DNA of 64,000 nt. Source: Telopea speciosissima. Taxonomy: Eukaryota; Streptophyta; Magnoliopsida; Proteales; Proteaceae. A program made the translations under genes and the position numbers. The stretch lies in the NCBI RefSeq assembly GCF_018873765.1, contig NC_057918.1:63862871-63926870 (forward strand), given 5' to 3'. This document shows, one piece after another, positions 1-12,562 of this stretch; position 1 is the stretch's first letter; the number at the start of each line of letters is the position of its first letter. The notes under the pieces are model-generated. The model was not told where the DNA came from, ran no database searches, and saw only the letters and a program-made list of their open reading frames with translations.

Positions 1-640
1 TCTAAGGCCACCACAGCTTTGTTCTTAACTGCCCAAATGAATTAACAACTTATGGAAAAGACACTATAAAACCATCGGAGCATTTGTTTATCTTTCTTGA
101 GAGAAATGAAGACTTGGGTGCAGAATGATTTCAGATCCGGTACATCGATGTGGTCCGTTCTTAATCCAAGAGGACCTCCAGCCCAGATATGCTTTACCCA
201 TTGACCGGAAAGAAAGAGATGCTTTGCAAATTCCTCCCCATTCTCACATAGAGCACAACTATTGTCAATCTGGATCCATCTGGAGAGAATATCCTTAGTG
301 GGTAACCCTGCATTGATCAAACGCCAAATGAACAATTTAAATTTTGGTTGAATTGGACATTTCCATAAGAACTTCCACCAAGCAGAATCAACAGAAGAGA
401 TAGTCGTAGTCTCAGAGATGAGTGACTGGGCAACTATTTTGGTAGTAAGAACACCATTTGGTGCCTTAATACAGTACCAGTTTTCAGATGATGAGGACGT
501 ATTTATAGAGATGACAGTAGCAGTGCTCTGGACATTGAGCACCGCATTAAGTCGAGAGACATTCCAGGTGTCATTGGAGATGAAGGAGCTTACCAAAGCA
601 GATCTATCTCCTGATGGAATGGGTGATGGTTGTAATGCCA
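1..640 (-). pseudogene. LINE (non-LTR retrotransposon) pol fragment, C-terminal zf-RVT region
   Basis: Read on the minus strand, an open frame from about 640 down to 42 encodes the C-terminal part of a plant LINE polyprotein. The diagnostic stretch is AWWKFLWKCPIQPKFKLF followed by a GLPTK motif and a CALC....E..KHLFL zinc-binding pattern, which is the zf-RVT domain downstream of reverse transcriptase. No RT or endonuclease is present. The fragment runs off the left edge of the window. At about 640 it joins a copia integrase fragment directly, so the open frame that continues to 662 is a fusion across two elements. It is a dead fragment and not a host gene. Confidence 0.75.
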
Positions 641-1485
641 TTTTGTTGTGGAGTGTATACATAACTGGATTGTTGAAGAACGCCCAAGATTTGAAAAAAA
701 ATTAAAGTATCTTTGTTAAAAATTCTCGGCCATTGTCGGACCGAATTTGGCGGATGGAGATTTGAAATTGAGTTTTGACTAGTGTAAAAAAAATTCCAAA
801 TAATGGAATTGACCTCTATTTTGTGGTTCATTAAGTATACCTATGTTGAACAGGAATAGTCATCAACAATATTTAGAAAATAGCAAGCGCCGGAGGGTGA
901 AGGTGTGTGATAAGGCCCCCAAATGTCGGCCTGAATTAATTCAAAACAACATTTAGTAGAAATGTTACTAGAAGGGAATGGTAACCGAGTCTATTTTGCA
1001 AGTGGAAAAATAGTGCAAACATCCTTACTTTTAAAAGAAATATTAGGGTCTAAATGGTTCGATTTATTAAGAAGGGTAGGGGAGCACTGCGGAGGCCAAA
1101 GGAGGGGAAGACTCCAAGTAGTAGAGACCACCATGTCTTTTATCCGTCGCAAAAAACTGTCTTCGTCTGTTGGTCCTGAAAAAGAAAAGAATTAGAGAGA
1201 AAAACAATTAGACAATTGGTTTGGGCAGTGAGTTTACTCACAGATAAGAGATTAAATTTAGAAGAGAGAACATGTAGTACATTATGAAGAGAAAGATGTG
1301 GAAATAGAGGGACATTAACAACACGGGTTACAGGGGCAGCGAATCCATTAGGTAACCGTATAGAAATGGTGGTGGATGGGTTAGAAGTGGAAAATAAAGT
1401 GGGGTCAGCGACCATGTGATCTGTTGCACCGGTGTCAATAATCCAATAAAAGGAATGAGGAAATGCAAGGAGAGTTGTACCTGCT
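640..1485 (-). pseudogene. Ty1/copia pol fragment (protease to integrase core), decayed
   Basis: On the minus strand this carries, in order, a copia aspartic protease (DTGATDHMV active-site region near 1405-1440, then NVLHV and FNLLSVSKL), a GAG-pre-integrase start (KRHGGLYYL near 1100-1140), an integrase DNGREF motif near 725-745 and a TPQQNG motif at about 640-655. Frameshifts and stops interrupt it throughout. It is clearly homologous to the second copia fragment at 23,570-25,974 and distinct from the intact-structure copia element at 1621-6533. It also preserves the empty target site (1360-1369) of the MULE-MITE found in that second copy. Homology between the copies ends near 1485. Confidence 0.75.
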
Positions 1486-1620
1486 AGATTAATCCATAAT
1501 TAATTGTTTTCCTAATTGCAAGGAGAGCTATTTTGGTGGTCTTTTCATAATTGGTCGATTTGTATTGCTCGTGTGGTAGTCCTTTTCTCTGTCGGTTTAT
1601 ATCAGAATTTAAACTGAAAC

Positions 1621-1949
1621 TATTGGAGATAATTTACCCATCCGTTACAGATCAGTAGATAACTCTCCCAGATCAGCAGATAACTCACCCATCAGATGAC
1701 GTGGATATATTTGCGTAGTATACTACTTCACCAATCCACTGAAGTGGTGGAATCTTGTACGATTAAATCACTTACCCACCTCACCGTTTGCTTCTTTGAT
1801 CTATCTCCCAGCCACAATTCTTGGCTTGTAATGTTAATCACGTATCTACATGAGACTATATATACCCCATCTCTTGGGATATGAAAATAGGGAATAAAAT
1901 TCTTCATTCCAGCCATTATTAATCCGTTCTCTGTCCTACAACTTTATCA
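1621..1949 (+). repeat. 5' LTR of copia element
   Basis: 329 bp, starting TATTGGAGA (the expected TG is TA here, in both LTRs) and ending TTTATCA directly before the primer-binding site. It contains a TATATATACC box near 1857-1866. It aligns without gaps to 6205-6533. Confidence 0.93.
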
Positions 1950-1961
1950 TGGTATCAGAGC
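1950..1961 (+). other. Primer-binding site (initiator Met tRNA type)
   Basis: TGGTATCAGAGC lies immediately after the 5' LTR. This is the classical plant copia primer-binding site, complementary to the 3' end of initiator methionine tRNA. The same 12-mer occurs in reverse complement at 60,915-60,926. Confidence 0.93.
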
Positions 1962-1997
1962 GAACCTAGTTATTTGCTTCATACTACCTCGTTCGTC

Positions 1998-4900
1998 ATG
2001 GTTGACGATTCTGTCAAACCAGTCGATCCCTTCAAAGACCCTTATTCTCTTCACCATTCTGATAATCCCACTGCTGTTCTTGTGTCACCTCCTTTGAATG
2101 GTGATAATTACAACACTTGGGTTAGAGCTATGAAAATGGCATTGAGAGCCAAAAACAAGCTTGGGTTCGTAGACGGAACCATCTCAGCGCCTGTTTCTAT
2201 AGCGGAAAATTTTTCTCAATGGATTCGTGTTAATGACATGGTTACTTCTTGGCTTCTTCATTCACTCACACCAGAACTGGCAATCAGCGTCATTTATGTG
2301 GATTTAATCCATGAAATCTGGATTGATCTTAAGACTCGATTTTCTCAGCCCAATACGACCAAGCTTTATCAGATCAAGCTTGCTATCGCAGACTGGAAGC
2401 AGGACAAACTCTCCATCTCTGCTTGCTTCACCAAGCTGAAGACGCTCTGGGATGAGCTATCTTTATACATATCTGTACCTACTTGTAGTTGTGGTGCATC
2501 TAAAGAACTCAACCTATTTTTTCAACAAGATCAAAGCATGAAGTTTTTACAAGGGCTCCATGAGTCTTTTGCTCCTCTGCGCAGTCAGTTACTTCTCCAG
2601 GATCCCCTTCCACCAGTTGCAAAATTATATTCATTGGCATTGCAAGAAGAAAAACAACGTGAAATCACTTCAGCAACCTTCGCCAAGCCAGAGGTTTCAG
2701 CGCTTATCTCCAATGTCCCAAAGACTATTTCTTCTAATCGTGGACAGCGCACTCGCCCACACTATGACCATTGTAACATGGATGGACATACTATTCAGAT
2801 GTGTTATAAACTACATGGGTATCCTCCCAGGACTCCAATGCATTGTACCCACTGCGACAAGGATGGCCACACAGTTTCCACTTGTTATAAATTGCATGGT
2901 TACCCACCAAAGAAGAGTGCAGCTTCAAATTCTTCTCAGCCTAAAGGTTTACAAGCAGCTGGTTTGGTTGATAACCAGATTATCTCCTCAAGCCTCGTTA
3001 GTCCTTCCATCTCCGCTGATCAATATGCTCAAATCCTTGTCATTCTTCAACAAGGTAGTACCCCACCTTCTGTTAACATTGCAGGTAAAGCCTTATCTTT
3101 AATTGTTTCCACAAGTCATGATTGGATCCTCGATTCGGGTGCCAATGAACATATATGTTCCTCTCTAAATTCTCTGACTTCACTTGAATCTATTTCTAAT
3201 TCTATTCTTGTTCAATTGCCCGATGGCACACATGCACCTATCTCTAACATAGGATCTCTTAAATTATCCCCTGATTTTCACCTCCACCATGTATTACATG
3301 TTCCCACCTTTAAATTTAACTTACTGTCTATTTCTAAAATCACCAAATCTTTAAATTGTTCAGTAACTTTCTTCCCTGATTTTTGTGTTTTTCAGGACCT
3401 GTTAACGAAAAAAAATGATTGGACTGGGCCATGTACATGATGGAATCTATTACCTCTCTCGGCCAACCAGCCTTCTTTCTTCCACATCTCATTCATTTGA
3501 CTGATGGCATTGGCGGCTTGGTCACCCATCATCTTCTGTTTTACGCACTCTTGTTCTCTCCAATCCTTTTATTGTTATTTCCTGTTCTAATGAATGTAAT
3601 ATTTGTCCTTTGGCCAAACATTCATGGTCACCTTTTCCTCTTAGTGATACATGTTCAACGTGTCCTTTTGAACTTTTACACTGTGATATTTGGGGGAAAT
3701 TTAATACACCTAGTATTTCTGGATCTCATTATTTTTTGACCATTGTGGATGATTATACTCGATGCACATGGTTGTATTTAATGAAATACAAATCTGAAAC
3801 CAAGAATCATGTGCGTGCTTTCTTTGCTCTTGCCTCAAATCAATATAATGCTCGAGTAAAGACTACTCGTACTGATAATGGTCTTGAATTCTTAGATAAA
3901 GATCTCCAAGAATCCCTCCAAACCCTTGGCATCCACCATCAAACCAGTTGCGTCGGCACTCCGTAACAAAATGGAGTAGTAAAACGCAAGCACCGTCATC
4001 TTCTTGCAGTTGCTCGTGCCTTGTGTTTTCAAGGTAATTTACCTCTTCATTTTTGGGGGGAATGCGTCTTAACCGCTGCCTATCTCATCAACAAATCACC
4101 ATCTCCGCTTCTCTCTGGGAGGACCCCTCATGAATTGCTCCTTGGCACACCACCATCTTATACCCATCTTAGGGTGTTCGGCTGTCTTGCATTTGCTCAC
4201 AACCATTCTCCTACTCGGCAGAAATTTGACACCCGTTCTAAACCGGGTATTTTTGTTGGTTATCCATTCGGCCAAAAAAGATACCGTATATATGACATGG
4301 AAACTAAAGTTATTTACACATCTCGTGACGTCTTTTTTCATGAGACTGTCTTCCCATACAGTGATTTACCTGCTGCTCCTATATCCCACACTGTTCTACC
4401 CACTCCCATATTTGTTCCATGTAACACACCTTTTGATCTCCCTCTTCCGGTGGACCCCAACCCTACTGCACCTTCCAAAAGTACAGCTTCACCACCTCCT
4501 ACCACTCCATCATCCACTAAATCATCCCCCTCATTACCAAGTGTTGCTCCACCTTGTACCCTGTTACTTTCTCCATCACACGCTGCATCTTCCACCCTAT
4601 TACCAAGTGCTCCTCCATTGCCATGTGCCGCCCTCTGTTGACTCTCACATTGAGCCCTCCTCCTTCGCCCAGGCTGCTAAGGATCCTAAATGGAAGGACT
4701 CCATGGCTGCTGAGATAAGTGCTTTAGAACGCAATGGCACATGGTCTATTACTACATTACCTCCGCATAAGAAACCTATCGGCTGCAAGTGGGTTTATAA
4801 GGTGAAATTTCGATCTGATGGTACTGTTGAACGTTACAAAGCCCGCCTGATCGCGAAGGGCTTCACCCAGACTGAAGGGCTTGATTACCATGAAACTTTT

Positions 4901-6193
4901 GCTCCGATTGCTAAATTAACGACTGTTCGATGCCTTCTTGCTATTGCTGCCATAAAATCTTGGTCCCTTCATCAATTGGACGTCAACAACGCCTTCCTCC
5001 ATGGTGATCTTCATGAAGAGATCTACATGACTCTTCCCCCTAGTTATTGTACAAAAGGGGACCGCCATGTTTGTCGTCTTAATAAATCCCTATATGGTTT
5101 GAAACAGGCCGGTCACAACTGGTTTGCCAAGCTCTCTATGGCATTGGGTCAAGCTGGTTATATTTCTTCCTCAGTGGATCATTCTTTATTTACCAAACGC
5201 CGCCCATCCGGCTGCACCTTCGTTTTGGTCTATGTTGATGACTTACTGATCACTAGTGATGATCTGGTTGAAATTACATCTTTGAAACAACATCTTCACC
5301 ATACTTTTTACATCAAGGATCTGGGCTTACTCAAATATTTCCTTGGGGTTGAAATTGCTCGCTCAGATCAAGGTATTTTTCTTTGCCAGTGCAAGTATGT
5401 TTTGGACATTCTCTCTGATATGGGTATGATGGCCTGTCGTCCTACTGCTTCCCCCATGGAGCAACATCTCAAGCTCAACCTTACTGATGGGGATCCTTTA
5501 CCCGATCCTTCTATCTATCGGCGTCTAATTGGTCGACTAATATATCTCACTTTCACTCGACCCGACATCAGCTACTCTGTTCAGGTTCTCAGCCAGTTCA
5601 TGCAAACTCCAAGGACACCCCATCTTGCTGTTGCCCTTCGTGTTCTCCGCTTTCTCAAGACAAGCCCAGGTCATGGAATTTTTCTCTCTGCCAGCAGTCC
5701 ATTGCAAATTCAGGCTTATGCTGATGCCGATTGGGCTGGCTGCCCATTCACTCGCCGATCTACCACTGGCTATTGCATACTTCTTGGTAACAATTATATT
5801 TCATGGCGCTCCAAGAAACAATCCACGGTCTCTCGCTCCTCTGCTGAGGCTGAGTACCATGCCATGGCTTAGGCTTCTTGTGAAATCCAATGGCTGATTT
5901 ACCTACTCACTGACATGGGCATTCCTCACTCTCAACCGGCGTTACTCCATTGTGACAATCAATCGGCTTTACACATCGCCGCCAATCCTGTTTTTCATAA
6001 GCGCACGAAGCACATCGAACTTGACTGCCATTTCATCCGTGAAAAGCTTCAGAGTGGTCTTCTCCGCACTACTCATATTTCCACTGCTGGCCAGCTTGCT
6101 GATGTATTCACCAAACTGTTGGGTCACTCTCGCTTCCGCGAACTTGTTGGCAAGTTGGGTGGGTTGACTATTTTTCAACCCCCTCCACCTTGA
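1998..6193 (+). pseudogene. copia gag-pol polyprotein with two frameshifts and three in-frame stops
   Basis: The ATG at 1998 is the first in frame. Gag (UBN2 type, NGDNYNTWVRAMKMALRAKN) is followed by two tandem CCHC knuckles; the first has Tyr in place of its first Cys (YDHCNMDGH) and the second is intact (CTHCDKDGH). Protease follows (WILDSGANEHIC near 3120). The frame breaks at an A-run at about 3408-3415. Integrase then starts after a TGA at 3502-3504, just before WHWRLGHPS, with catalytic Asp in CDIW and RTDNGLEF, and a TAA at 3964-3966 inside the PxQNG motif. A second frameshift lies at about 4560-4660. RT has YVDDLLI. RNase H (ADADWAG, SSAEAEYHA) is cut by a TAG at 5870-5872 and resumes to 6193. 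The element cannot encode its own proteins. Confidence 0.93.
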
Positions 6194-6204
6194 GGGGGGT
6201 ATTA
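6191..6204 (+). other. Polypurine tract region before copia 3' LTR
   Basis: TGAGGGGGGTATTA directly precedes the 3' LTR. The purine core TGAGGGGGG is the usual plus-strand priming tract of copia elements. Confidence 0.8.
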
Positions 6205-6533
6205 TATTGGAGACAATTTACCCATCCGTTACAAATCAGCAGATAACTCTCCCAAATCAGCAGATAACTCACCCATCAGATGACGTGGAGATATTTGCGC
6301 AGTATACTACTTCACCAATCTACTGAAGTGGTGGAATCCTGTATGATTAAATCACTTACCCACCTCACCGTTTGCTTCTTTGATTTATCTCCCCGCCACA
6401 ATTCTTGGCTTGTAATATTAATCACGTATCTACATGAGACTATATATACCCCATCTCTTGGGATATGACAATAGGGAATAAAACTCTTCATTCCAGCCAT
6501 TATTAACCTGTTCTCTGTTCTGCAATTTTATCA
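6205..6533 (+). repeat. 3' LTR of copia element
   Basis: 329 bp, the same length as the 5' LTR, with about 19 mismatches and no gaps. It ends ATTTTATCA at 6533 and is followed by GAAAT. Confidence 0.93.
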
Positions 6534-6986
6534 GAAATAAGTTTGAGATGTTTCTTATTTTCCTTTCCCTAATACCAATTTATCATATGTTTCCGGGACA
6601 ATCTGAATTCCATGTACCCTTATGAGTTTTGATCACATTTGGGCTTTATCAGAACTCAGAAACTCAAGGGTTTTTTTTTTTTTTTTTTTTTTTGCACTAA
6701 TTTCTTTTTTGCTCTTCTTTAAATTTTGATAACAATTTTTAGCTGTCTTGACTGAAAAATATTGACTTTCTGTACTACTATGGATTGGAAAGTATGTTGG
6801 GAACTCTTGCTGTAAATGAGAATTTAGGGATTTTTACCATTTCCTGAACAAAATGATGAAATAGAGTTTGATTTATTTCTCAGGTTCTTGTTGTGATTGA
6901 CATCCTAAACTAGACAACCTTTTGCAATTTGAAGGTAGGGTGTTCTATGATCAAGGACCTCGAGAAGGCTCAACCTTGACCAGAGA
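6534..6986 (+). promoter_or_regulatory. Probable 5' UTR and 5' UTR intron end of the PLAC8-family gene
   Basis: No coding sequence. A pyrimidine-rich stretch ends TTTATTTCTCAG at 6883, a good plant 3' splice site. The roughly 100 bp from there to the ATG at 6987 would be the last 5' UTR segment. If so, the copia element sits in the 5' UTR intron or just upstream of the gene. A 22-nt T run lies near 6670. The donor site was not identified. Confidence 0.4.
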
Positions 6987-8644
6987 ATGGCTTCAACTGG
7001 TGATGAAAGAGGCTTAGAGGAAGGTGGGAAAGATTTAGGATCTGGTGCTGTACCAAATAAAATCAAGTCTTCTGTTGCCATTCTCGTTTCTACCTCTAAA
7101 AGGGAATTGTTAGACCATAAAGACTCTCATAAAGGTGCTTTGGATTTCTTAACAGCGGTTCCTAGTAAAGTCGGATTCCTGAAATTCGCTTCAGCTACTC
7201 TAGCATCTCCATCAACCAGGTTCCTGCAACTTGCTAAGGAAAGAGATGAAATTTCACGTTCAGTTCATTCTTCATCAGAAATTGGTTTCCGGGAACGTTT
7301 AAATTTGATCTTAGTTCAGAAAATTGATTGGGTTTCTCTGTGGAAAATCTTCAAAAAATGGATCAGAAACCCAATGAACATTGCTGTATTTGTTTGGATT
7401 ATCTGTGTTGCTATTTCGGGTGCAATCCTGTTCCTTGTCATGACAGGAATGTTGAACCATGTCGTACCAACGAAATCCCAAAGAGATGCCTGGTTTGAAA
7501 TCAGTAATCAAATCATCAATGCTCTCTTTACTCTTATGTGTCTTTACCTACACCCAAAGCGATTTCACCATCTTGTGCTTTTATGTAGATGGAAGCGAGA
7601 CGACATATATAGATTCAGAGACACTTACTGCAAGAATGGCACTTACAAACCCCATGAATGGGCTCACATGATGGTTGTCTTGGTTCTACTCCATGTGAAC
7701 TGTTCTGCTCAGTATGCCTTGTGTGGCTTTAGCTTGGGATACAAGAGATCAGAACGACCAGCCATTGGAGTCGGTCTCTGCCTTGCTGTTGCAATTGCAG
7801 CACCAGCATTTGCTGTTGTATACTGCATTATAAGCCCCCTTGGGAAGGAGTATGAGTCTGAAATGAATGAGGAAGCACAGGATCATATGGTCACTGTTGA
7901 CACTGACAGTTCAAATCACCTAAGGGTGAATTCTTTTGAGAAGAGATTCTCATTATCATCTAGACATGAGCAGAGGATTGCAGAAAACAGACCCGAGTGG
8001 AGAGGAGGTTTATTTGATTATTGGGATGATATTTCTGTTGCTTATCTCACATTCTTCTGTAGTTTCTGTGTTTTTGGGTGGAATATGGAGAGACTTGGGT
8101 TTGGGAACATTTATGTTCATATTGTGACTTTTCTTCTGTTTTGTACTGCTCCCTTTTTGGATTTTCGGTCTTGCTGCCATTAATATTAACGACGACATTG
8201 TTAGAGAAGCATTGGGCATCACAGGGATTTTGCTTTGTGTATTTGGCTTGCTATATGGGGGCTTTTGGAGGATCCAGATGAGGAAGCCAGATGAGGAAGA
8301 AATTCAATTTGCCTACTAATGACTTCTGCTGTCGTAACCCCACAGTGACTGATTTTGTAATGTGGCTTTTCTGTTATTCATGTGCTCTTGCTCAAGAAGT
8401 GCGGACGGTGAATTTCTATGATATTGTGGAAGATAAATTTTACAGAAAACAAATGGATGAGAGTAGCGAGAGGGTACTGTCTCCTTTGCCCATGGTGGAG
8501 GAAGATTCAGTTCCAACAAGCAAGGACAACACCATGACACCACCTTGTCCATCAGTGATACAAAGAGAAGATACACAGCCATGCCCCTTTCAAAATGGCA
8601 CTGTAAACTGTAAAAAGAATGGTGGTGTGTGGCGATCTATCTAA
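6987..8644 (+). pseudogene. PLAC8/DUF2985 family membrane protein gene, broken by two frame changes
   Basis: The ATG at 6987 opens 398 codons of a plant PLAC8-motif protein of the DUF2985 type. It has a hydrophilic N-terminus, then hydrophobic segments near residues 131-154, 225-248 and 257-282 and another near 345-390. At 8154-8158 a run of five T has one T too many, moving the frame. The following stretch still encodes family sequence (FGLAAININDD, LLYGGFWRIQM) in frame +1. At about 8274-8300 a 13-bp tandem copy (CAGATGAGGAAGC) shifts the frame again, and the rest (FNLPTNDFCC...CALAQEVRT..YDIVEDKF) reads in the third frame to the TAA ending at 8644. The Cys-rich PLAC8 core is in this last part. 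An intron cannot explain the breaks because coding sequence is continuous across both. Family members are membrane proteins, some linked to cadmium resistance or organ size. Sequencing error is the main alternative. Confidence 0.85.
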
Positions 8645-10173
8645 TGAAGGAAAATTTTTTACTGAACACCTTTATTCATACATGTTCTCTACTTCTTTCC
8701 CTTATTTTTTGTTCTCTGTGTAACATCATTTTGTTTTTGTCAGAGATTGACCTTAGTTCCACTATAAGCTTCTGTAGGTTTTTTATAAAACAATTCTTTA
8801 CAGAAGTGCTTTTGTCTCAAAAGCTTTGTATAGTTACAATCAAAGAATAGTTTTTGGTTGTTGATCAACTGTAGTTTCTTCTATATTTGGTCTGGAATGT
8901 CCCATATGTTTTAGGTGATCAACTTGTGCTTTTCCGAGAAGCCATAGCATTAACAATTATAGCCCTAGATGACTTGTTTTCAATCCCTGTGAATGATTGT
9001 GATAGTAGAGAAAAGAAGGGGAACAGAATACATCCTTCTATGAGGAATGCATTTTTCAGCTACTGTTATCAATTCAATCCTTATTGACAAGAATGAAACA
9101 AATTTTGTACACCAGTGGCCTTTGACAACAGCACTATAATAATGTTGGGGCACTGTTCTCTGTGCCGCAGCGCAGCCTGCACCCAGGCACATGGGGGTGG
9201 GCACAATGACCACCCTGCCCCCCTGCACAGGCTGCCCATGTGCCTGGGTGCAGGCTGCACTGCACACAGAGAACATTAATGCGCACAGAGAACATTCTCG
9301 CAATAATCTTATTCTTGGAATTGTGCACATATCAATTGAACTTGGCCGTCAAACTGCTACAGTGGTGATAAGTTGTTAGCAACTGCCAGTTTGTGGATTG
9401 TTGTTATGTTGTACAAACTTCTAGTTTTAGCCCAGAAGAATATAAGAAAATCAGAATATACTAAAATAGATTATTTAATTTTGTAAGAGAAGATTTGATG
9501 TGGCTGTCTTTATTACATAAACATTCTTATAATCAGTTGCAGTACTAAAATAGATTGTTTAACCTAGTAAGAGAAGATTTGATGTGGTGCAATTGTGCAA
9601 CATGTCGTTCTGAAAACTAGGGCATCCTAACCATTTGAACCTGCACGTGCATTATGATTGTCTGATTCGAAAGAAATAAATAAATGAAGCTTTATGAACT
9701 GATAATACTTAGTTTAAATTAAGGAAGATTCCGATTCGAACAATGAAGCCAATACGAGTTGGGTTTTGGCCGATTCTGATTTGAACAATGAAGCCAGTCG
9801 TCTGATTATGGATTAAGGCAAAGAAATATTAATTGCTTACAAATGAATTAACATTTCCCATCTCCAAACTTGGAGGAAAACAAGTACCAGCAAATTAGAT
9901 CCATTGAACAGTTAAACAATGCATAAAGAGTGTGAGAAACAATCTTCAAATATTTATTTCTCAAGGATTTGCTAATACAAATCTAAGACTAAACATTTTG
10001 ATTGTTCATAATTCACAGTTACAGATGCACCACAATTCCCACATCCAAAAGGACCAAAACTTAGTAGGCAAGAAACCCAGAACCCACCATTTCAACATCT
10101 AAGATCCATAAATTTACATCATCTATGTAAGACCAAGAAGAAACAGACAATGAGAAGCAACAATCAACCACCA
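8645..10173. other. Intergenic: PLAC8 3' flank, one hairpin MITE, no convincing gene
   Basis: AT-rich sequence after the PLAC8-like stop. A 66-codon open frame at 8887-9087 has no recognisable features. A GC-rich palindrome at 9154-9274 is listed separately. The GTAAGAGAAGATTTGATGTG block at 9484-9503 recurs at 9567-9586. The end of this stretch is the 3' flank of the minus-strand histone H3 locus. Confidence 0.5.
9154..9274. repeat. Hairpin MITE, family A copy 1 (about 121 bp)
   Basis: Near-perfect inverted repeat. The left arm is TGTTCTCTGTGCCGCAGCGC then CCTGCACCCAGGCACATGGG, and the right arm is its complement (CCCATGTGCCTGGGTGCAGG...CACAGAGAACA). The centre reads ACAATGACCACCCTGCCCCC. 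A short extra copy of the outer end (CACAGAGAACATT) follows at 9284-9296. A second copy lies at 40,066-40,191. Confidence 0.8.
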
Positions 10174-11141
<968 letters not shown>

Positions 11142-11159
11142 AGGTTACTAATTTTTTTT

Positions 11160-12562
11160 TTATAGAAAGAGAATTCATTGCAACAAAGAGTCAGTTCAAA
11201 CAATGGCTTCCGCTTCACACAAACGGAGAAGCTAAGGAGTGGTGAGAGGCCAAACAATTGGGGACTCAACCAAAAGGGAGAGTCACTACAAACAATGGCT
11301 TCCATTTCACACAAACGGAGAAGCCAAGGAGTGGTGAGAGGCCAAATAATCGGGGACTCAACCAAAAGGGCCGACCTGGCCAAGGAATCAGCCACAGAAT
11401 TGGCAGACCTTGGAACAAAAGAAAAAGAACAGTCATCAAAAGATTTTTGAAGATGAATAATATCATGAACTAAACTATTAATAGTAATATCCAGATCCAA
11501 AGATAAGAGCTGGTTGATTAAACTAGACCAGTCGGATTCCATCATAACCTTCTTGAAACCACCCCTAATAGCAAGCACTAGCCCTGATCGAATGGCTTTA
11601 GCTTCGGCAATAAGAGCAGAATCACAGTGAACACCATATGAATAGGCCGAGAGAGAAAAGCCAGACTGATCACGAATGATATTCCCAATTCCACCTTTTT
11701 TAGAAACTTTATTCCAAACAGCATCAACGTTCAATTTAACCCAAGGTGATGAGGGAGGAATCCACTTGGAAATAGGCACCTGAATAGGAGATGAAGGAAT
11801 ATCCATGGGAGGAGAAGCATTGAAAGGACCTTTAATAACTTGATGAAATTCTTGGAATGCTTTATCTACAGCTCTAATAACTTCGGCCAGTGACCAAGTA
11901 TGGTTCTTGGAAATGATATCGTTCCTGGCTCTCCAAATATACTAGATGAGTTGCAAGAGAAAACAGATCTTGAGCCTTTTTCTTATTAGCAGTAAAGATA
12001 GGATCTCAAGCTTTGAACCAATCGCTCATAGTAGCTTGATTTGGAAAATTAATAATTTGGGAGAGTGACGAACCGAACCAAACAGCTTTCGAAAAAGGAC
12101 AGTTAAGAAAAATATGATCCACCGATTCCATAGTAGCTCCACATCTTTGGCAAGATAGATTAATGAGAATATTCCTTGAATAGAGACCATCTCCAAATGC
12201 AATACCATCAGCACAACTCTTACATAAAAAAAGCTTAATTTTAAGGAGTGTAACCGCATTCCAAATTCGTTTCTAGTGGACTTCGTTCAACAACAGATAA
12301 GCTTTGGAGGTGGAAGAAGATGTGGGATAGTCCAATAAGGAAGCTTCATTCCTATTGTTAAGGAGATGATACATTGACCGAATCGAGAACTTACCCGACT
12401 TAGCACCACCGCAAACTAATTTATCCTCTTGAGGACAAAGACCTAATTGAATCTTGAGGATTTCCTTCTTATCCGCAGGCAAAAAATACTCATTGAGCAA
12501 ATTAATCCTCCACGTCTGCGTCCTTGGATCAATCAAGTCCGCAACTTTCTCAAGATTACAAT
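11160..12562 (-). pseudogene. LINE pol C-terminus: linker, zf-RVT and RNase H domain
   Basis: Reading the minus strand from 12,562 down: LIDPRTQTWRINLLNEYF...KSGKFSIRSMYHLL is the region after RT; then a zf-RVT with CQRCGATMESVDHIFLNCPF near 12,120-12,170 in another frame; then a plant RVT_3-type RNase H (WVKLNVDAVWNK...GGIGNIIRD...EAKAIRSGL...VMMESDW...SFSFVPRSANSVADSLAR) at 11,806-11,390. Frameshifts and stops separate the parts. A 92-bp segment near the 3' end is duplicated in tandem. This is dead coding sequence. Confidence 0.8.
11193..11376. repeat. 92-bp tandem duplication at the LINE 3' end
   Basis: Two copies with period 92 bp; the marker CAATGGCTTCC starts at 11,201 and at 11,293. 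They differ at several positions, so this is not a recent assembly artefact. Confidence 0.75.

Larger units (their letters stand above)
1621..6533 (+). mobile_element. Ty1/copia LTR retrotransposon, structurally complete, coding decayed
   Basis: Two 329-bp LTRs (1621-1949 and 6205-6533) flank a gag-pol region with a primer-binding site and a polypurine tract in the expected places. Flanking 5-mers are GAAAC (1616-1620) and GAAAT (6534-6538), a target-site duplication with one mismatch. The LTRs differ at about 19 of 329 positions by eye, mostly transitions, so this is a fairly old insertion. The domain order protease, integrase, RT, RNase H is the copia order. It lies about 450 bp upstream of the PLAC8-family start codon, apparently within or next to that gene's 5' untranslated intron or promoter. 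Confidence 0.95.

Noticed and set aside
8887-9087. 66-codon ORF downstream of the PLAC8-like gene as a missing last exon
   Set aside because: No family similarity, and the PLAC8-like protein already ends at a sensible position at 8644.
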